64,000 nucleotides of DNA from Eremophila alpestris peregrina (Eukaryota; Chordata; Aves; Passeriformes; Alaudidae): assembly GCA_009792885.1 (NCBI GenBank), contig WMCF01000035.1, forward strand, positions 2,341,917-2,405,916, in the 5' to 3' direction. This document shows, piece by piece, positions 1 to 13,420 of the stretch. The notes beneath the pieces were generated by a model. That model was not told the origin of the DNA, did no database searches, and saw nothing but the letters and a program-made list of their open reading frames with translations. How positions within the stretch are numbered: position 1 is the first letter of the stretch; the number at the start of each line of letters is the position of its first letter. The position numbers and the translations under genes were made by a program.

Positions 1-1405
1 TTTAAAATGCTCCATTATTCAAATTCAAAACCATCTTGAGGTTATTGTTGGATTGTGGCACAAGTTGCTGGGGGTTTTCTCTTCATAACAGGTTTCTTTT
101 TCTGTCTCTAAGATATTGAAAAACTCTTCTACCTAATCTTTTACACTAAGTCCCAAACAGTTTTATTTATAGTTGCCAGAAGTAAGTTCCTAATGTTATG
201 TTAATTAGAAACATGTGGTGAAAAAAAAGAGGCAACTTTTAAGCTGACACTATTTTTGAGTTAAAATCTGGCATCCCCTTTCTACTGACAAGCCTGACAA
301 CTGCAGCAGCAATCACCTCATCAAATCTCTCTGTTGTGTCTTTCCCGGTTTTTGGCATTCTTCCTGTCTAAATTTTTATCAGATGAGTGCTTTTTTTCTT
401 GGCAAGTATTTTGAATACCTTCTTGTTGCTTTATCTCTGCACTATCACCCCTTGCCCTTAATGTCATTTCTCACATGTAAGACTGTGGCAGAATTCGAAA
501 CAAATTAGTTACGAACATAGATTCAAAGACCAGCTTTTCCTCTTGGCTCACTAGTCTCTTCTGCCCTCACTTTTTAAACACCAGCATGTCACAGATACCA
601 CATGAACACTCAGTTTTTAAAACATTTTTGATGCTTTAAATCCTCAATGCTGCATCTACCTTTTTCCACTATCATGTGTCCTGTATTGCTCTTGAAAGGT
701 TTTCAGCTGGTGATATCTGGATTTTAATCCTGAGTTTTGGAACTAGTCAGTAGGCTTTGTCAGAATAAAAATCTTTAGTTATAAATGCTTTAGACCACAG
801 CCAAACTACCCTAATAATTTGTTTCTTAAAATAAATACGCAAAATTGAGTGATATTTCCAAGCAGAATTCATATGAATGAGGACCAGATTTTCTTTCTAG
901 ACAAGGAAGACTAGAAAAAATGCAGACCTTCACTGGAAGGTGAGACTGGTTCCCCAGGATATGGAGAAATTAATCTAGTGTCTTTCACTGAGAGCACTGT
1001 AAGCTGCCTAATGCTCAGCAAATAAAACCCCTCTTCAGGGTGCCATGAACAGGCAATAAACTTCAAATGGTTTTGAATTTGAGTAATGGCACATTAAGGA
1101 AACATATTAATTAAGGTAAATTTGGCAATTTTATTGGAACCCCCTTTTCTAGTTTCTTTAGTCAATGAAGAGCAGTGTGAGCTGCTGGGCACACAGTGTT
1201 TTTTGATGCTGGCTGCTTCTTTTCATTGCCTAATGGGAGTTAAGCCTTCTGAGTATCCAACACAGTTATACTGCTAAGTTCTTTTGAGAACTTGAGCTGT
1301 AAATCCCAGCTTATGTCACTAATGTAGTGGGCTCATTTTCCAATGGCACCAACCCCTTGTGAAGGCAGTAGAAGTAGCTAAGTGTGCAGGAGATAGATAT
1401 ATACA
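1..1405. other. AT-rich non-coding sequence, nothing specific seen
   Basis: This is unique-looking, AT-rich vertebrate sequence with stops in all frames at short spacing. I see no repeat family, exon or RNA gene in it. Confidence 0.6.
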
Positions 1406-1475
1406 CATTCTCTCTTTCTCTAGATATATATATATATATACACATATTTATATATCTATACACACACACATACTC
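1406..1475. repeat. TC/TA/CA microsatellite
   Basis: A compound simple repeat: a TCTC-rich lead, a run of TA dinucleotides, then TATATCTATACACACACACA. The three dinucleotide motifs grade into each other, as expected for slippage plus point mutation. It is probably length-polymorphic. Confidence 0.9.
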
Positions 1476-3636
1476 TTTGGGCAGGTGTTTTTAAAGCATT
1501 TAAGTACTAGACTCTAAGGCCAAGATGAGTGTGATTCAAGCTTTTAAAAGCAGATAACAATGCATAAAACATTAAACATGTGCATAAGTAACTGGAAGTC
1601 TCAACTGTCTATATTTTCATTGGTGAAGTTACCTAAGCACTTAATGTTCTGCTGCTGTTCATGTCAGCAGAAGCTGCCATTTTGAATGCACTGAGGCTTT
1701 GATGGCCAAGTCCTTCCTTGGCTTCCTGATGTTTGCAAATTCCAAGTGTTTTGGGAGTAATAGTGCATGTCTGGATGGGCAGCACGCAATTCAGTGAAGG
1801 TCATGGCAGCGACACATTCACTCCAGAGCACTGCAAAGAGGAACAGCATGCTGTCACAGGGTTAGATCTGAATGTATGATATCAAACAGGGGGTTCCTCT
1901 CTCACTCCAGTGCTATCTGGCAATTGATTTTATTCCTCCTCTCTCACACCATGATCCCTGTTGTGAATCCTGTTCTCCATCACACTGGGGGTCACAGTGC
2001 TCAGTGATATGCCCAGTCCTGCTTCCAGGCCATGCTCCAGCTGGGCAAATATGTGAGTTGAGCTTGTCCTTCCAGAGTCTGTGCAGCTTCCTGCCCAGGT
2101 GGTTGAAGAAGTGGAGTAGAAAGTTTTTTCTTCCCAGTACAGAGGGGTGTGTGTGGGCCAGCATTGCAGTGTATTGCAGAACACAGGTATAGCCTCTTTC
2201 TTTTCAGTCTCATTGCAGGAATCTCGTGCTGTTAATATAAAAAGGCATTGTGGTTCTCTTGTAGCTAGTTTAATATCTTCCTAGGTTTAGATCTATCTTT
2301 TTTTTTTCCCCCTAAAGCACCTAAATTAGTTTAAAATGGGATTTAGGGACTCTTGTAAATTTAATTATAAAATACTCCAAATTCATTTGAAAAATCATCC
2401 TGTGAACATTCATAAGATTTTCTGTGACACTCATGGTCTAACATGCAGTTGTTTTCATAAGTCATGTTGCAGCAGAGTGATCAGCAATTAAAAGCATACA
2501 ATCCTGCTACATAGTGTAAAGCCTTCCTGTAACTGCACCCCAAAGGGTGGTTCAGTCACCACTTTGCATCATGGTGCCATGTTATTACTTAACATGCAAA
2601 CGTGTTTTTAATGCTTTGCATACAACTAAGGCTTTAACTAATCTGTCCCATAGAAATGAAGATGAATGATAACTCTACAGTCTGCAACCACATGTTTGTA
2701 CTAATTTTCCAGTCTTACATAGAAGAAGGCAAAGGCCATGATGCAAATGGACAATCAACCCTCTTCTGGATGCTTGGCACTGTCATTTTGAGACTCGATT
2801 TTGACATTACTTAAAGTAGCATGTAACAATGTGGAAAAGAGAAAGTTAAAATCTTACGTGTTAATAGAAAAAAGTATTAGGAATTAAGATGCTGATGTAT
2901 TAAAATATCTTGTGGAATAGCAAACCAAATCTCTCAAATCTATTGTTCAAACAGAATGCTTAATACAAGGACTTAAGACCAAATACACTTCTTCTTCAGT
3001 ATAATGTAACGCTGATTTGTAGAATCAGAGCACAGAAAAAATACTGTACCGGTAATGTTGTTGGAAGAATGTTAAGCACATCTTTATGAAAAACCAACAT
3101 CACAGGAGCAGCCTCGTTGCTGGTATTGTTCTCTTATTGCACCGCAGCATGTGCAACATCCAGGTCACTGCCAGTGCAGAGCAGACAGGCTTAAGCTGCG
3201 ATGAGTGATGCTGAAGGGGGGGCAGGGGAAGGGGGGCTGTGCCTGTGGGTCTGGATTGTCTCAAACTCAGACCCCAAGCAGAGATCCAGTGCTGGCAAGT
3301 ACAGTGGGAGTCTGCAGGGAAACTCTGCAGCTTAAGTCTGCAGGGAATGGGAAAGAGTAGTTCCAGATAGGCCACCTTGACAAAGGTATTAGGTGTAGCA
3401 GGACATGCTGGTGTTCTGAACACACTGACAGTTATGAGCTTTTTAAGCAAATGTTTCTCATTTCTTTTTTCCCTTTGTTAGTTAAGTTGGATTGGGTGGC
3501 TGGTGCTGAAACAATTTAATCCTTGTCTACAAAGCAATTTATTGCAAGTTATTGCATCCTATTGCAATTGATTGCTTTATTGTTGTTGGCGTGTTCTGTG
3601 CTTTTTCTCTTAGAAATTTCATTTTGCAAATGTAGT
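1476..3636. other. Non-coding sequence with no supported gene
   Basis: Several frames of 60-116 codons overlap on both strands here (around 1.66-2.2 kb and 3.1-3.45 kb). None has a recognisable domain, start context or splice structure. The stretch near 3.2 kb is slightly more GC-rich with G runs. I see nothing else. Confidence 0.55.
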
Positions 3637-3695
3637 AATAATATTTTACATGTGTAGAGTGCCTTTCATCACAAAATACTTCACAAACTAGACAG
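3637..3695 (+). repeat. Ancient L3/CR1-like LINE tail (candidate)
   Basis: The words GAGTGCCTTTCATC and AATACTTCACAAACT resemble, from memory, the common amniote repeat tail 'GCGCCTTTCATCC...CAAAGCACTTTACAAA'. A related scrap lies at 19,709-19,745. The copy is short and very diverged, so the family assignment is tentative. RepeatMasker would settle it. Confidence 0.4.
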
Positions 3696-3960
3696 AGTTT
3701 TTGCAGTCAGTTGTTTGAAAGTGACTTAGGCTGGTATCAGGAGACACAGCTATCTTTGCCCATACAGTCCAGTCAGGCTGAAGATTTTTCTTACTGTATA
3801 CTTTCTTGTAACCTATATTGTCACCTGAGTAATAAATAACTAACTTCCATTCCTGGCTTAATGCATTTACTGCTGTGACTCAAAGCCCGAATTTCCAGAT
3901 TTCTGGGTAGAAAAACAGTTTCAATTACACTGGCTGCCACACCTTTGGCCTGATTGGCCC

Positions 3961-4029
3961 CAAAAAAACCAGAACAAAACACCCCCCCAAAAAAAAAAAC
4001 CCCACCCCCCCCCCCCAAAAAAAAAAAAA
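3961..4029. repeat. Poly-C/poly-A low-complexity tract
   Basis: Alternating homopolymers: C7 at 3,982-3,988, A11 at 3,989-3,999, C4, then C12 at 4,005-4,016, and A13 from 4,017. The minus strand therefore carries long G runs that can stack. Homopolymer lengths here are likely unreliable in the assembly. Confidence 0.9.
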
Positions 4030-4560
4030 GTATTGAGAACTAAAAAAAAATATTTTTAACCCTCATCATTTTCATTTTGTGCATTTTTAGGCACGTATGA
4101 TCTTAAAACGTGTTACTAATCCAGATCCTGTGTTTATTTGGCCAACTGCGGCAAGATTTAAAATTTGCATTAGTCCTTTTTATTTTATTGTGTACTATGG
4201 CCTAAAGCTAAGACACTGCATTAATAAAGCTGACCAGCTAGAGGTAAGGGCAAAAGATTCTGTACTCTGTGGTAAGCTGGCCTTAAATTTGAGCAAATCC
4301 TTGAAAATTCTGTGGCATTCAGTGAGAGAACTGAATTAATTTAAACTGAACTGCACACAACCTTTTAAAAAATAAATCTGCTGCATATATGGATAATACT
4401 ACTCTTAAATATTCAGCCTCTTTTACTTACTTTAATTCAGCGGATTTTTCGCTGTCTCCACATAATTTCCGTGTAAAAGGAAAGGCTAATCTACTGGTTC
4501 AGACAAAAGGCTTAAGCTCAGATGATCTCTGTTCTGTTTCCTTTTTATCATGTTCTTGCA

Positions 4561-4650
4561 TTTTTTCCTCCATCTGTAAAAAGGAGATGACAGCACTTCA
4601 CTGCCTCGTGATTGTGGAGGGATAAATACATTGATTGTGAGATGTTAAAA
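4561..4650 (+). repeat. MIR-like SINE fragment
   Basis: The core TTTCCTCCATCTGTAAAAAG followed by GGAGATGACAGCAC, CACTGCCTCGTGATTGTGGA and GGGATAAATA follows the order of the MIR/CORE-SINE 3' half (TTTCCTCATCTGTAAAATGGGGAT ... CTCATAGGGTTGTTGTGAGGATTAAAT). The match is imperfect but extends over about 80 bases. MIR is an ancient tRNA-derived SINE shared across amniotes. The tRNA-like head is not visible upstream, so this is a 3' fragment. Confidence 0.6.
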
Positions 4651-7600
4651 ATGATTGAGCCAAGTATGTAACTAGGCCAATTTATATAGAGGCATTCTCT
4701 TAAATTAGGATTTGGGATATTCTGTCTTGGAGAAGTGTGTGACAGTTTAGCTGACTTGCTTAAGGTATTTAGTAGTGAAATGGTTAACAAAATATATATA
4801 CAAGCAATGTTTAGGGTTTAGAGTTAACACCCTATTGAGATGATTGAAAATAGTTCACATCTTGCTGAACTGTCATTTTGAGCTGTCTGCCAATTTAAGA
4901 ACATATTGCTGCCTCAGTTAACATATGGTTCGAGTTGATACAGTTTTCTGTGCAACCATGAGAGCTAGACACATCATTATATGAAAATGAAAACAAATGG
5001 CTGAGTCCTGGGCTTGCTGCTTTAGGTCCCCCCAGTGTAAGCACGAGTTCAAAGCCACCTAGTCTTCCCATTTGGAGATTCCTGCAGCATGAGAGAGCCG
5101 GGGTGTGGTGATGAGCCACCATGACCTGCTCCTGTGCCACAGGGCTGTGGCATGCAGCCTGTAAGGGACACTCCCAGCACAGAGGTTTTACGGTGTGAAC
5201 ACAATGGCAAACGATCCCCTGAGCTGCTGTACCTAATTTGTCAAGATTTAATTAGAATCTGGGCTTGGTCAACCTCCTTTTGGGATTTACTGTGTTTACT
5301 GTGTCGTTGGTGTTTCAGGTATGTTATACTGGGAACTTGAAAGGACTGAACCCCAAGCTCTGGCTGCTTCTTAGCTGTGTTCTACTACAAGTTAATGCTA
5401 GCAGATCAAAGAAGAAAGTTTCTAAGGAAACACTTTGTTTAGTGAGCACCATGAAGTAGTTTTCAGTATGTGCAGAAGTAAGATTGAAAAGTTTTCTACT
5501 GAATTTTTAATGGCTCTGTTCTAGAACACCTGTAATTTTTTTGCATATTAGCTCTCTTTTTCTCTGATGCGATAGAAACTCCATAGCTGTGCTACAATTT
5601 GCTTTACTTTTCTTAGTTTAAGTTACAGTTTTAGCACTGCATCTTTTTTTCTACTTAGGATAAGTAAATTTTGCAATATTTTCAACTCACTTGGTATCCA
5701 CAAATTTTCGTTGGTGAGGTTCCCGGTATGTCTTCTATCATAGTTGAAAAATAACTTACTCCAAACAAATTATATTTAAATTATTATGAAGGTATGACTA
5801 AAGCTGAAAAAACCAAAATAAAAAGCTGAAGCTGAGATTTCATCTTTTCTTGTGCTGTGGAGCAAATGCAGACCAGAGTGGCTCAGGTTATGTGTACAGC
5901 ATAAAGCTATCCAGATTTGGATAAATGGACTTCTTTCCTTGTACATATGGCTTTGAAACTGGCTTACTTCCCAACATTCTTTTTGACTTAACTTTCAGAT
6001 TCAAAGGAATCCAGATATCTGACCAAAACTCATTTAGTTTTCTCCTGCCTATTAAAAGTAAGTATTTGCAAAATGAAACCACAAATCAGCTCAGGTTTGC
6101 TTGTGAGATTGATGAACCATAATGAATCCTTCAATGAACTCAGTCTAAGTTTCAAGCATGTAATAAAATACAAACTCATATCTAAAAGCTGCTTTGAGTA
6201 CATCCCTGTATATCTCATAATTTTCTGGGTTTTTTTTTGTTTGGGTCACTTACTTTGGGGCATTTACAAGCCAATCAACTGACAGAAATGCCACTTAGCA
6301 ATCCCACCTGCAGGTTGTCTATAAAAGCACTGGTATACAAATTGCAGAGACAGGCACAAAATGGCAGATTTTTGGTGATAAGGCAAAGGCAGGGCAGCAT
6401 ATAATTCTTTGGAGCTGCTGGAGGACGTAGGCCAAAATCTATGGCTGCTCCACAGCTCAGGTTTTTCCAATATGTCATTGCCCCCTGTGTGTTCCTTGGA
6501 TTTGATGAGAAGCTGCTGCTTCACACAGGCAATGTCCTGCCTCTGGTGAGATCCCAGGGTGGTGCAGGCAGGTTGGGTGTGGCATCAGCCTTACTTTGGG
6601 AGGATTGCACTCAGCAGAATGGACTCTCCAATGTTCTTTTCACCCAAGTTGATATTTAACATTAAGCTGATAACTGATTTTAGAAGCAAATTATCTCCTT
6701 CTTTCTTTTATGCTTAAATCTGCTTTTTAAAATGGCAGCATAGTGACAGTAGCTGTTTAAAGTAGAGATGATTACATTCTAACTGATGTATTAGACCTAT
6801 ATGAAGATTTCTCTGTTTGTTACAGGGTGCTACTATGTTTATATTCCTGTTTGCAACAGGGAACCTGTTGTATTTGTCTTGTGAGATCTTCATTTTTGGA
6901 ATCTAGGTTACTACCATTAGGCCCAATGACTCTATTGCTGTACCACTATGCCTTTACCTAGCACAGTGACACTACTTTGTAATTTATAGGTAGTGAGAGG
7001 AAAGGAACCAGGATGCGTTTCATTGATCTCTCCATGTTGTAAATGTAAAATTCATGTGCATTTTTGTTTGCTTTATGGCTGTTCTCTTTCCTTTTCCTTA
7101 TTTAATATGCACTTCATACTGTGCCAAGGGGGTCAGTAGGGCAAATCAAGGAGCCAGATGGCTTGCCTCTACCCTAAGGAAACATACCAGTATTTAGCTG
7201 GCCATTTTCCCAAATAAAGGCAAGACTGGAATCCACAATAAATGGGAGAGTTGGTTAAAGCTGCATCCTTTTCTCAGATTCACAGCTACAACCTCCTTGA
7301 GGCATGAGCTTTTTATACTTGACTGCTGCTTTCTAGCTTTCTCCAAGTAACTGCATCTTAGAAGATATTAGAGGGGGGCACAGCTCATTTTATTTATGGC
7401 CTTTGCACAGTAACAAGTTTCAGTTATTATAATATGACTGAAATAAGAAACCATAATCCATGGATGAAAAGACAGTGGACAAACTCAGTTAAATCCCTAG
7501 TACCCTGAGGACGTATATTTTGTCCATTTCTGGTTTTTTATGTTCCCTTTTTTCTGCTGTTATTCCCAACTTTAACTTTTGAAAAGCCAAGCAGTTTAAG

Positions 7601-7689
7601 TGGCCGGGCCTGGGGAGCTTATTTGTATGCAGCACAAATTTCAGGATCTGTTCCCAAGCCTGTGCAGAGTGAAAAATGGCCTGCATTTT
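4651..7689. other. Non-coding sequence, nothing specific seen
   Basis: AT-rich unique sequence. Reading frames of 60-86 codons on both strands overlap each other and show no family resemblance. I see no clear repeat, RNA gene or exon. Confidence 0.5.
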
Positions 7690-8180
7690 CTTGATAGCCC
7701 ATGTGGTTGTAAAGAATAAATGGCTAATGAATTACAGATGAACATTGACGCAAATTAATCTTCCTGATGTCCCTGGGTTATATGGCAGCCATTTAAAAGT
7801 TTAATCAATACACTAAAGTTGAAAACATGCAGGCACTGCAGTTGTTTGGATGTAATAAACATCAGAGGGAAACGGGAGGCTTGTACCCAGTCCATGTATC
7901 ATAATGACAGGTATTTATGTTTAATGGACTAAATATTTTTTATTGGAAGAGAGCAAATGTCAGCTTAACTTTGTAAGCCCCGCATTCAACTTTCCTTTGA
8001 GGTTGGTGAGAGACGGCTGACATGTCATTGAAAATGAAATGTAAAAAAACCAATTGAGACAAAGCGAGGATAAGGAGCTGTTTTGCCAACGAGATGTTGC
8101 TTTAATGCTCTGCAACTATTCATTAAATAAAATGTAAACTCTACCATTTCAAACGTTGCAGTAAAATGGTTTACTAGGGC
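7690..8180. promoter_or_regulatory. Candidate conserved non-coding element
   Basis: The texture differs from its surroundings: no simple repeats, many ATTA, TAAT, TGACAG and CATTAAA words typical of developmental enhancers, and no open frame. This is an impression from base texture only. Alignment to other vertebrates is needed to test it. Confidence 0.3.
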
Positions 8181-11100
8181 AGACTTTTAATGGTTATTAG
8201 GGAAAACAAGAGCCAACCGCTGCCAAATATTCTTTTCTGGGAAACATTTTATTTGAAAAGTCCTTTCCTGAGTTACAGTTTCAGAAGATTTATAATTATG
8301 GAACAGTCATCTCCCCCTCCCCCTTTCTTTTTTGAGACAAAGGAAAACAGAAAAATAACTTTCAGTATAACCATTTGATGGCCTTTTTTTCCCCCCCTTT
8401 GAACAGAGTAATAGCTTTATATAAGCTTCCCAGAGACTTGGATATTAATTGCACTTGAATTCAATAAATTTTAGAGCCATGTGTGTCCAGAACTTTACCA
8501 TCATTGCTATAAATGGAGAAGGAGGCTATGCAAGACTGCCACATTCACCAGGCCTGCACAGTTGCATGGCTATGGGAAAGACCACATGAAGTTATTTTCT
8601 TTAGGTCAGGAAAAACGTTGTCATATCATTTGGTCTTATGAAAGACAGACTTCTTCCCTGTTAAACAAAAAATTCAAATACATGGCAGAAAAGGGGAAGA
8701 ACATCTTGTGCCAGCTTTCTGTAATCTGTTTTAGTACCCCGTTTGTCAGCTGATTTTACCTAGATGGACTCTTGATGGTTTAAAGTGGTCTCATAAAGCT
8801 TCTGGTAACATGTTCTGTGAAACCACATCAGAAAAGGAGGATGGTTGAAAGCCTGTGGGTCACTGTTTGCTTTCTTGGTTCTCTTGACTTCTTCAACTGT
8901 CTAAAATATTTCATACATTTAAATAATTGCTCTTAACTGTGCAGTGAGTCATCTGGTGAAAGTTTGATGACCGCCCTCCTATTTTAAGACCTCCAAGCCT
9001 TTACCAAAGGCTATTTAAGCCAGACAAGTGCATTGGGGGAGTGACAGAAAGCTTATATTATTTCACAGGCAGCCAACATATATAACTTCTGGTTAGACAG
9101 AAATGGTAAGCAGCAGACCATTTTATTTTGTTATTTTAACAATTTTATCTCAACATATTTGTATGTTGCATCAGGTTCTACTCAGTTAAGGTGGCTACTA
9201 ATATTGCATTGTGAATTAAACTGTATTTGCCTCAATAATGTTGTAGATCGATGGTGTCACGTTTAGAAGGTATGTACACTGCTTCCTGATAACAAAATGT
9301 GTTGAAGAGCATCTGAAAATGTTACTCATCTGCTCCCTGAATGATGAGCTATTTCTATTTTTTATCAAGCCCAAAAATAAATAAGTGTTTACACCATGAA
9401 AAGTGAAAGAATGAAATGTATAAATTGTCCAGACAGTCTGTGAAGGCAGAAGAACTGTGTGGCACAAAACTTAAACCATGCAAAAACGGCCTTTTTTCCT
9501 CCCCCTCTTCTGCTACCCTGTCACATGTCCCAAGTACCATAGCTTCTTAGTCTCAAGGACCTAGTATGGCCTAATCTGATGATGTTCCAGACATAGTACT
9601 TCGTCCTGACCTTATATCCTGCACTAGGGGATGTGTTACCCTTTCCATGGCGTGGCCACTCCCCACCATGGCTGGAATTTGCCTGTGATGCAGTGCAAGG
9701 CAGCTGAGCCACGACTTCCTGGGTTTTGGCCATTAGCAGTGCTCTGTTGAGTAGTCCTGAGCTGTCTCCACTGTGTCTGGGGAAGAGGATGGTTGGAACC
9801 TTGCTGCCTTAATAAAGCCTCAAAGACTTGGGAAGCTGCATTGCAGTATCCTGCTGAATTAAGTTAGAGTTTGGTTCCGTTCAAAAAATTGTCTTTTGTT
9901 TTTTAAAGCTCAAAGGTAGTTTTCCAAAACTGCTCAAGAGCAGTAAGCTTTAGTGGCAGGTGAAGTAAAACAGCAGGTATCTACAGCAAAACATTAACAA
10001 GATTGCACCAGACAGAGGTGGTGCTAGCAGAAAATTGGAGGTAAAGAGTGGGTGACATTAGATTGATTCTCTCTGTCAGATGGAAAACTGTTTTTTCAAT
10101 AACTATTCACAACAAAATATCAAGTTTGTCTGTAAAATGGTACCTTGGAGAGTGTGAGCCACCACTATCCAACACACTACTCCAACAACAGAAAATTTAG
10201 TAAGGTATTTTCTTGATCAAACTAGTATACTTTGAGTAAATTAGTCTGAGTTACATTTTTGCAAGAAGCTTGAATTTCAGCCAAAGAAATCCCTTTTGCC
10301 AGGGTTTCTGAATATTTAAATTCTGTAGAGAGGTTGCTGGTACTATAGGCTTAATGGATAAAATAAACATTAAAAAGTAAAAATATCTGCTATAAAATAC
10401 TTCTTATAAAGCAAAAAATATGGCAACTCCAAGGCTTCACATTTAAAGTGATCTTCAATTTAATTGATAGAAAATATCTAAGAATTTGTCAATTTGACAG
10501 AATTATTGGTGATGAAATGCAGCTTTTTGAGAGCACCTTTGTTTCAAAGGCATATATGAACTTATGAACAGCAACCTCACACAACTGTCTTGGAGATTTA
10601 CCAGTCCAGACACACGAATCTACTTGCTCACCCCTTGCCTTAATAAGTGACAATGAAATAATTTAATGGTGTTTTATCTGTCCATCACAAAAAATTACTT
10701 CTGACTGCTGGCTGGGTGATGTTTTCCAAGGCTGATGCTTACCAGGCATTTAAGTCCATATTTGTGTTTCATTTTTTTTCTACATAGTAGCAGTGCAACA
10801 AAGATGCACAGTATGTCTGTCATATATATTCAGAATATTTAAATAGTGTTATAAAACTAATGATCTAAAATTAGTTTAATCTAAGTGAAAAAGGAGATAG
10901 GAAACCATGACTTGGCAAAGTATCTTTTTCTTTACCGTGTGCCTTTTAAATTCCTCAGGAATACAAATGAGATGTTAAAGGGTGAAAGCAGTATGAGAAT
11001 AATGCCAGTTGCAGGCTTCTTAAACTGGGAGCCACAGTCCTGACAGCTATTAAAAAAATAAAGTAACTTTTGGGTTTGATTTTGTATAATGAGCATATGA

Positions 11101-13119
11101 CAAAAAGGTTTACTTCTACTTTATCCTGCAGGTGTAACTGCTGTCTGTCAATTTATCCAGTATTTTATTTTGATCATGAGAGAACACTAGGGAGAATAAA
11201 AAATTCTCTTCATCAAAAACCTAACAGGAAAGAAAAATGTCTCAAGACAATTTCATGTATTGGTGGTTATTTGTGATGGTTATAAGAATTATCTGAAAAC
11301 AAAGAAGTCTTTCACAATGAATCTAAACACAAAAGCTTTAATAACATTTACATCTGTGTATCATCCATGTCTCCAAATGCAAGTCATGAATAACACATAA
11401 ACTAGAGTATATGGGGAACAGAAGTGCTAGCACATCATTTAAAATCCAACACACCCCATCGTCAGTGGAATCAAATACACAGCAGGAACGGTTCCAGTTG
11501 ATAGACACACAATGAAGTCATTGAAAATAAAAACATATTAATTATGTTCCTAAAGGTTAACAGAGGAATGGCTCAATTCTCTAATCCTGGACTAATTTTA
11601 GTGCCCCAAATCCATGCAGAAAAGTCTGTAATGTTTCAAAAATCATGGAAAATTTTAGTCATGCTTATTTGTATCTCACTCATGACTGACTGCAGAATGG
11701 GGATAACGGGGAAGAGCAGGAAGTGCAAGACAAAGACAAAACCAGGGAGAATTATCAACAAAAAAGAGATGTTTTTGGTCCAAACAAGCCACTTGCACTA
11801 CATGAGCTAATTGTAAGAATAGACCATTTCTAAACTGCAGCTGTTATGTGCTTAAGCAAACCCTGCTGGGAGAAGGGCTTTGTAGAACACCTCTCCTTAC
11901 ACAGACACATGGAGCGTCCTTTAACAGAGGAATTCAAAGTGCCGTGTATAAGGGAAATCTTTTCTGCCTCGAAATTTTCCTGAGCTTATTACAGGATGTG
12001 AACCTAGCTTGTCACTCTGACATAGGCTTCCCTTAAGTGTTTTCTATTTTCATTATCTTTTTGCCTATGTTAAATCACAGCAACCTGGGGTGAAGACTGT
12101 GTGTGGATATGACTGTGTGGTATGCTGGGAAATGAGAATGGGGGGGCTGAGCTTGGGAATGGGAAACACTCAGGTTGTGTGATATAAAATGATAGGTGTC
12201 AAAAAACCTACAAAATAAGTAGCTTGGTCACAGTAATTTTCTCTGTATAATGCTTTTTGGTTTTCACTGTGGAGTAGCAAGATCACTCATTTTACAGTTA
12301 ATTTTGGATGTATTCTTTCTCTACCCTTTTCCCCACCCTCCCTCAAATCCTTATCCTCTGACACAAGGCTATTGCACCTGGGTTCCCAACTTTATTAACT
12401 CCATTGTGCTGGTGTGCTGAGCACCCCAATCCTTAACATCTTTATGCTAAAACCCAAATCTTCCCAACAACAAGGGGTTAATTGTCTGTTTTCAATGTAC
12501 TTTAAAGCTCTCAGCTCTTGGGAATGATGTTTCCATGAGGATTGAATGTAATTACAAAATAATATAGGCACTCTGTCTTATTTTCAGGGAATGATACTTA
12601 AGTCCTTGCTGGTTTTGCTGCATGTGTTTATATCGGGGCTCTTCTTTCAGTGTACTTGATGCAAGGTATTTGTGAATTTGAGCCTTTGGGCTTTAAATGT
12701 TGTGCTGCTTCTTCTGTTCCTTATTCACTACAGATTAGGTATAATTGATGACCTGCATTTACAGACATGGGTGGTATACAGATGTAAATGTTATTATAGC
12801 TTTTATATTTTATGTTCTTTCTGAAAGATCATTTTGTCTTTGAATAATACTCCTGTTCAGATTTTGGGGGGTTTATCTCTAAAAGAGAATATGAAATGGA
12901 TATTGCACATCGTATATTTCTTAAAAGTAATTTGGAATTTTAGGGTATGAGATTGGTGGTGACTGATACACTGCCTGGATGAGATATATCCCTTTGAAAA
13001 TAACAGCGCCAGTACATGCCTGCATCTGTCTAACCTCATAATTCACTTTCACATTGGGTTATGGATGTCTGCATTCAGTGAGTCTATCTTCCCTTTAGGT
13101 ATTATTTCAGCCCTTTGAG
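8181..13119. other. Non-coding sequence, nothing specific seen
   Basis: Unique AT-rich sequence with scattered T- and A-runs. Frames of 60-90 codons overlap on both strands and carry no recognisable domain. A weak MIR-like phrase near 11,690 (GCAGAATGGGGATAACGG) is too short to call. Confidence 0.5.
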
Positions 13120-13420
13120 ATAATAAGGAAAGTTTAATTGCGTTGTTAATTGATTTTTTGCACAACATTATTACCTTGATTGATTGCAGAGTTGATGAAA
13201 ATGTTAGACACAGGCAGTGTAAAGTATCAGCCCAGTAAGGAGTGGGAGCCTTGTGGAGAATAGATAACCTTGATGTTAAGAGCTATATCCTTCAGATATG
13301 TCTTCCCTTGACATATTGATGGCCCTTGAAAAGGGAAAAGCTGATTGTATGCAGAATGCAATCATTAAACCCACTTCAGCTGGCTGTTGATTAATTTGTT
13401 TTTTCCTGAAGGATCTAGTT
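13120..13420. promoter_or_regulatory. Candidate conserved non-coding element
   Basis: Contains TTAATTG, TGATTGATTG, AATCATTAAA and GATTAATTTG words resembling homeodomain and PBX/TALE sites, without simple repeats or long frames. This texture is common in regulatory CNEs of gene deserts, but it is an inference without alignment. Confidence 0.3.

Noticed and set aside
4921..4940. GGTTCGAG-type word suggesting a tRNA T-arm
   Set aside because: No matching stem, A box or cloverleaf could be drawn around it.
11690..11715. MIR-like phrase (GCAGAATGGGGATAACGG)
   Set aside because: Too short to separate from chance.
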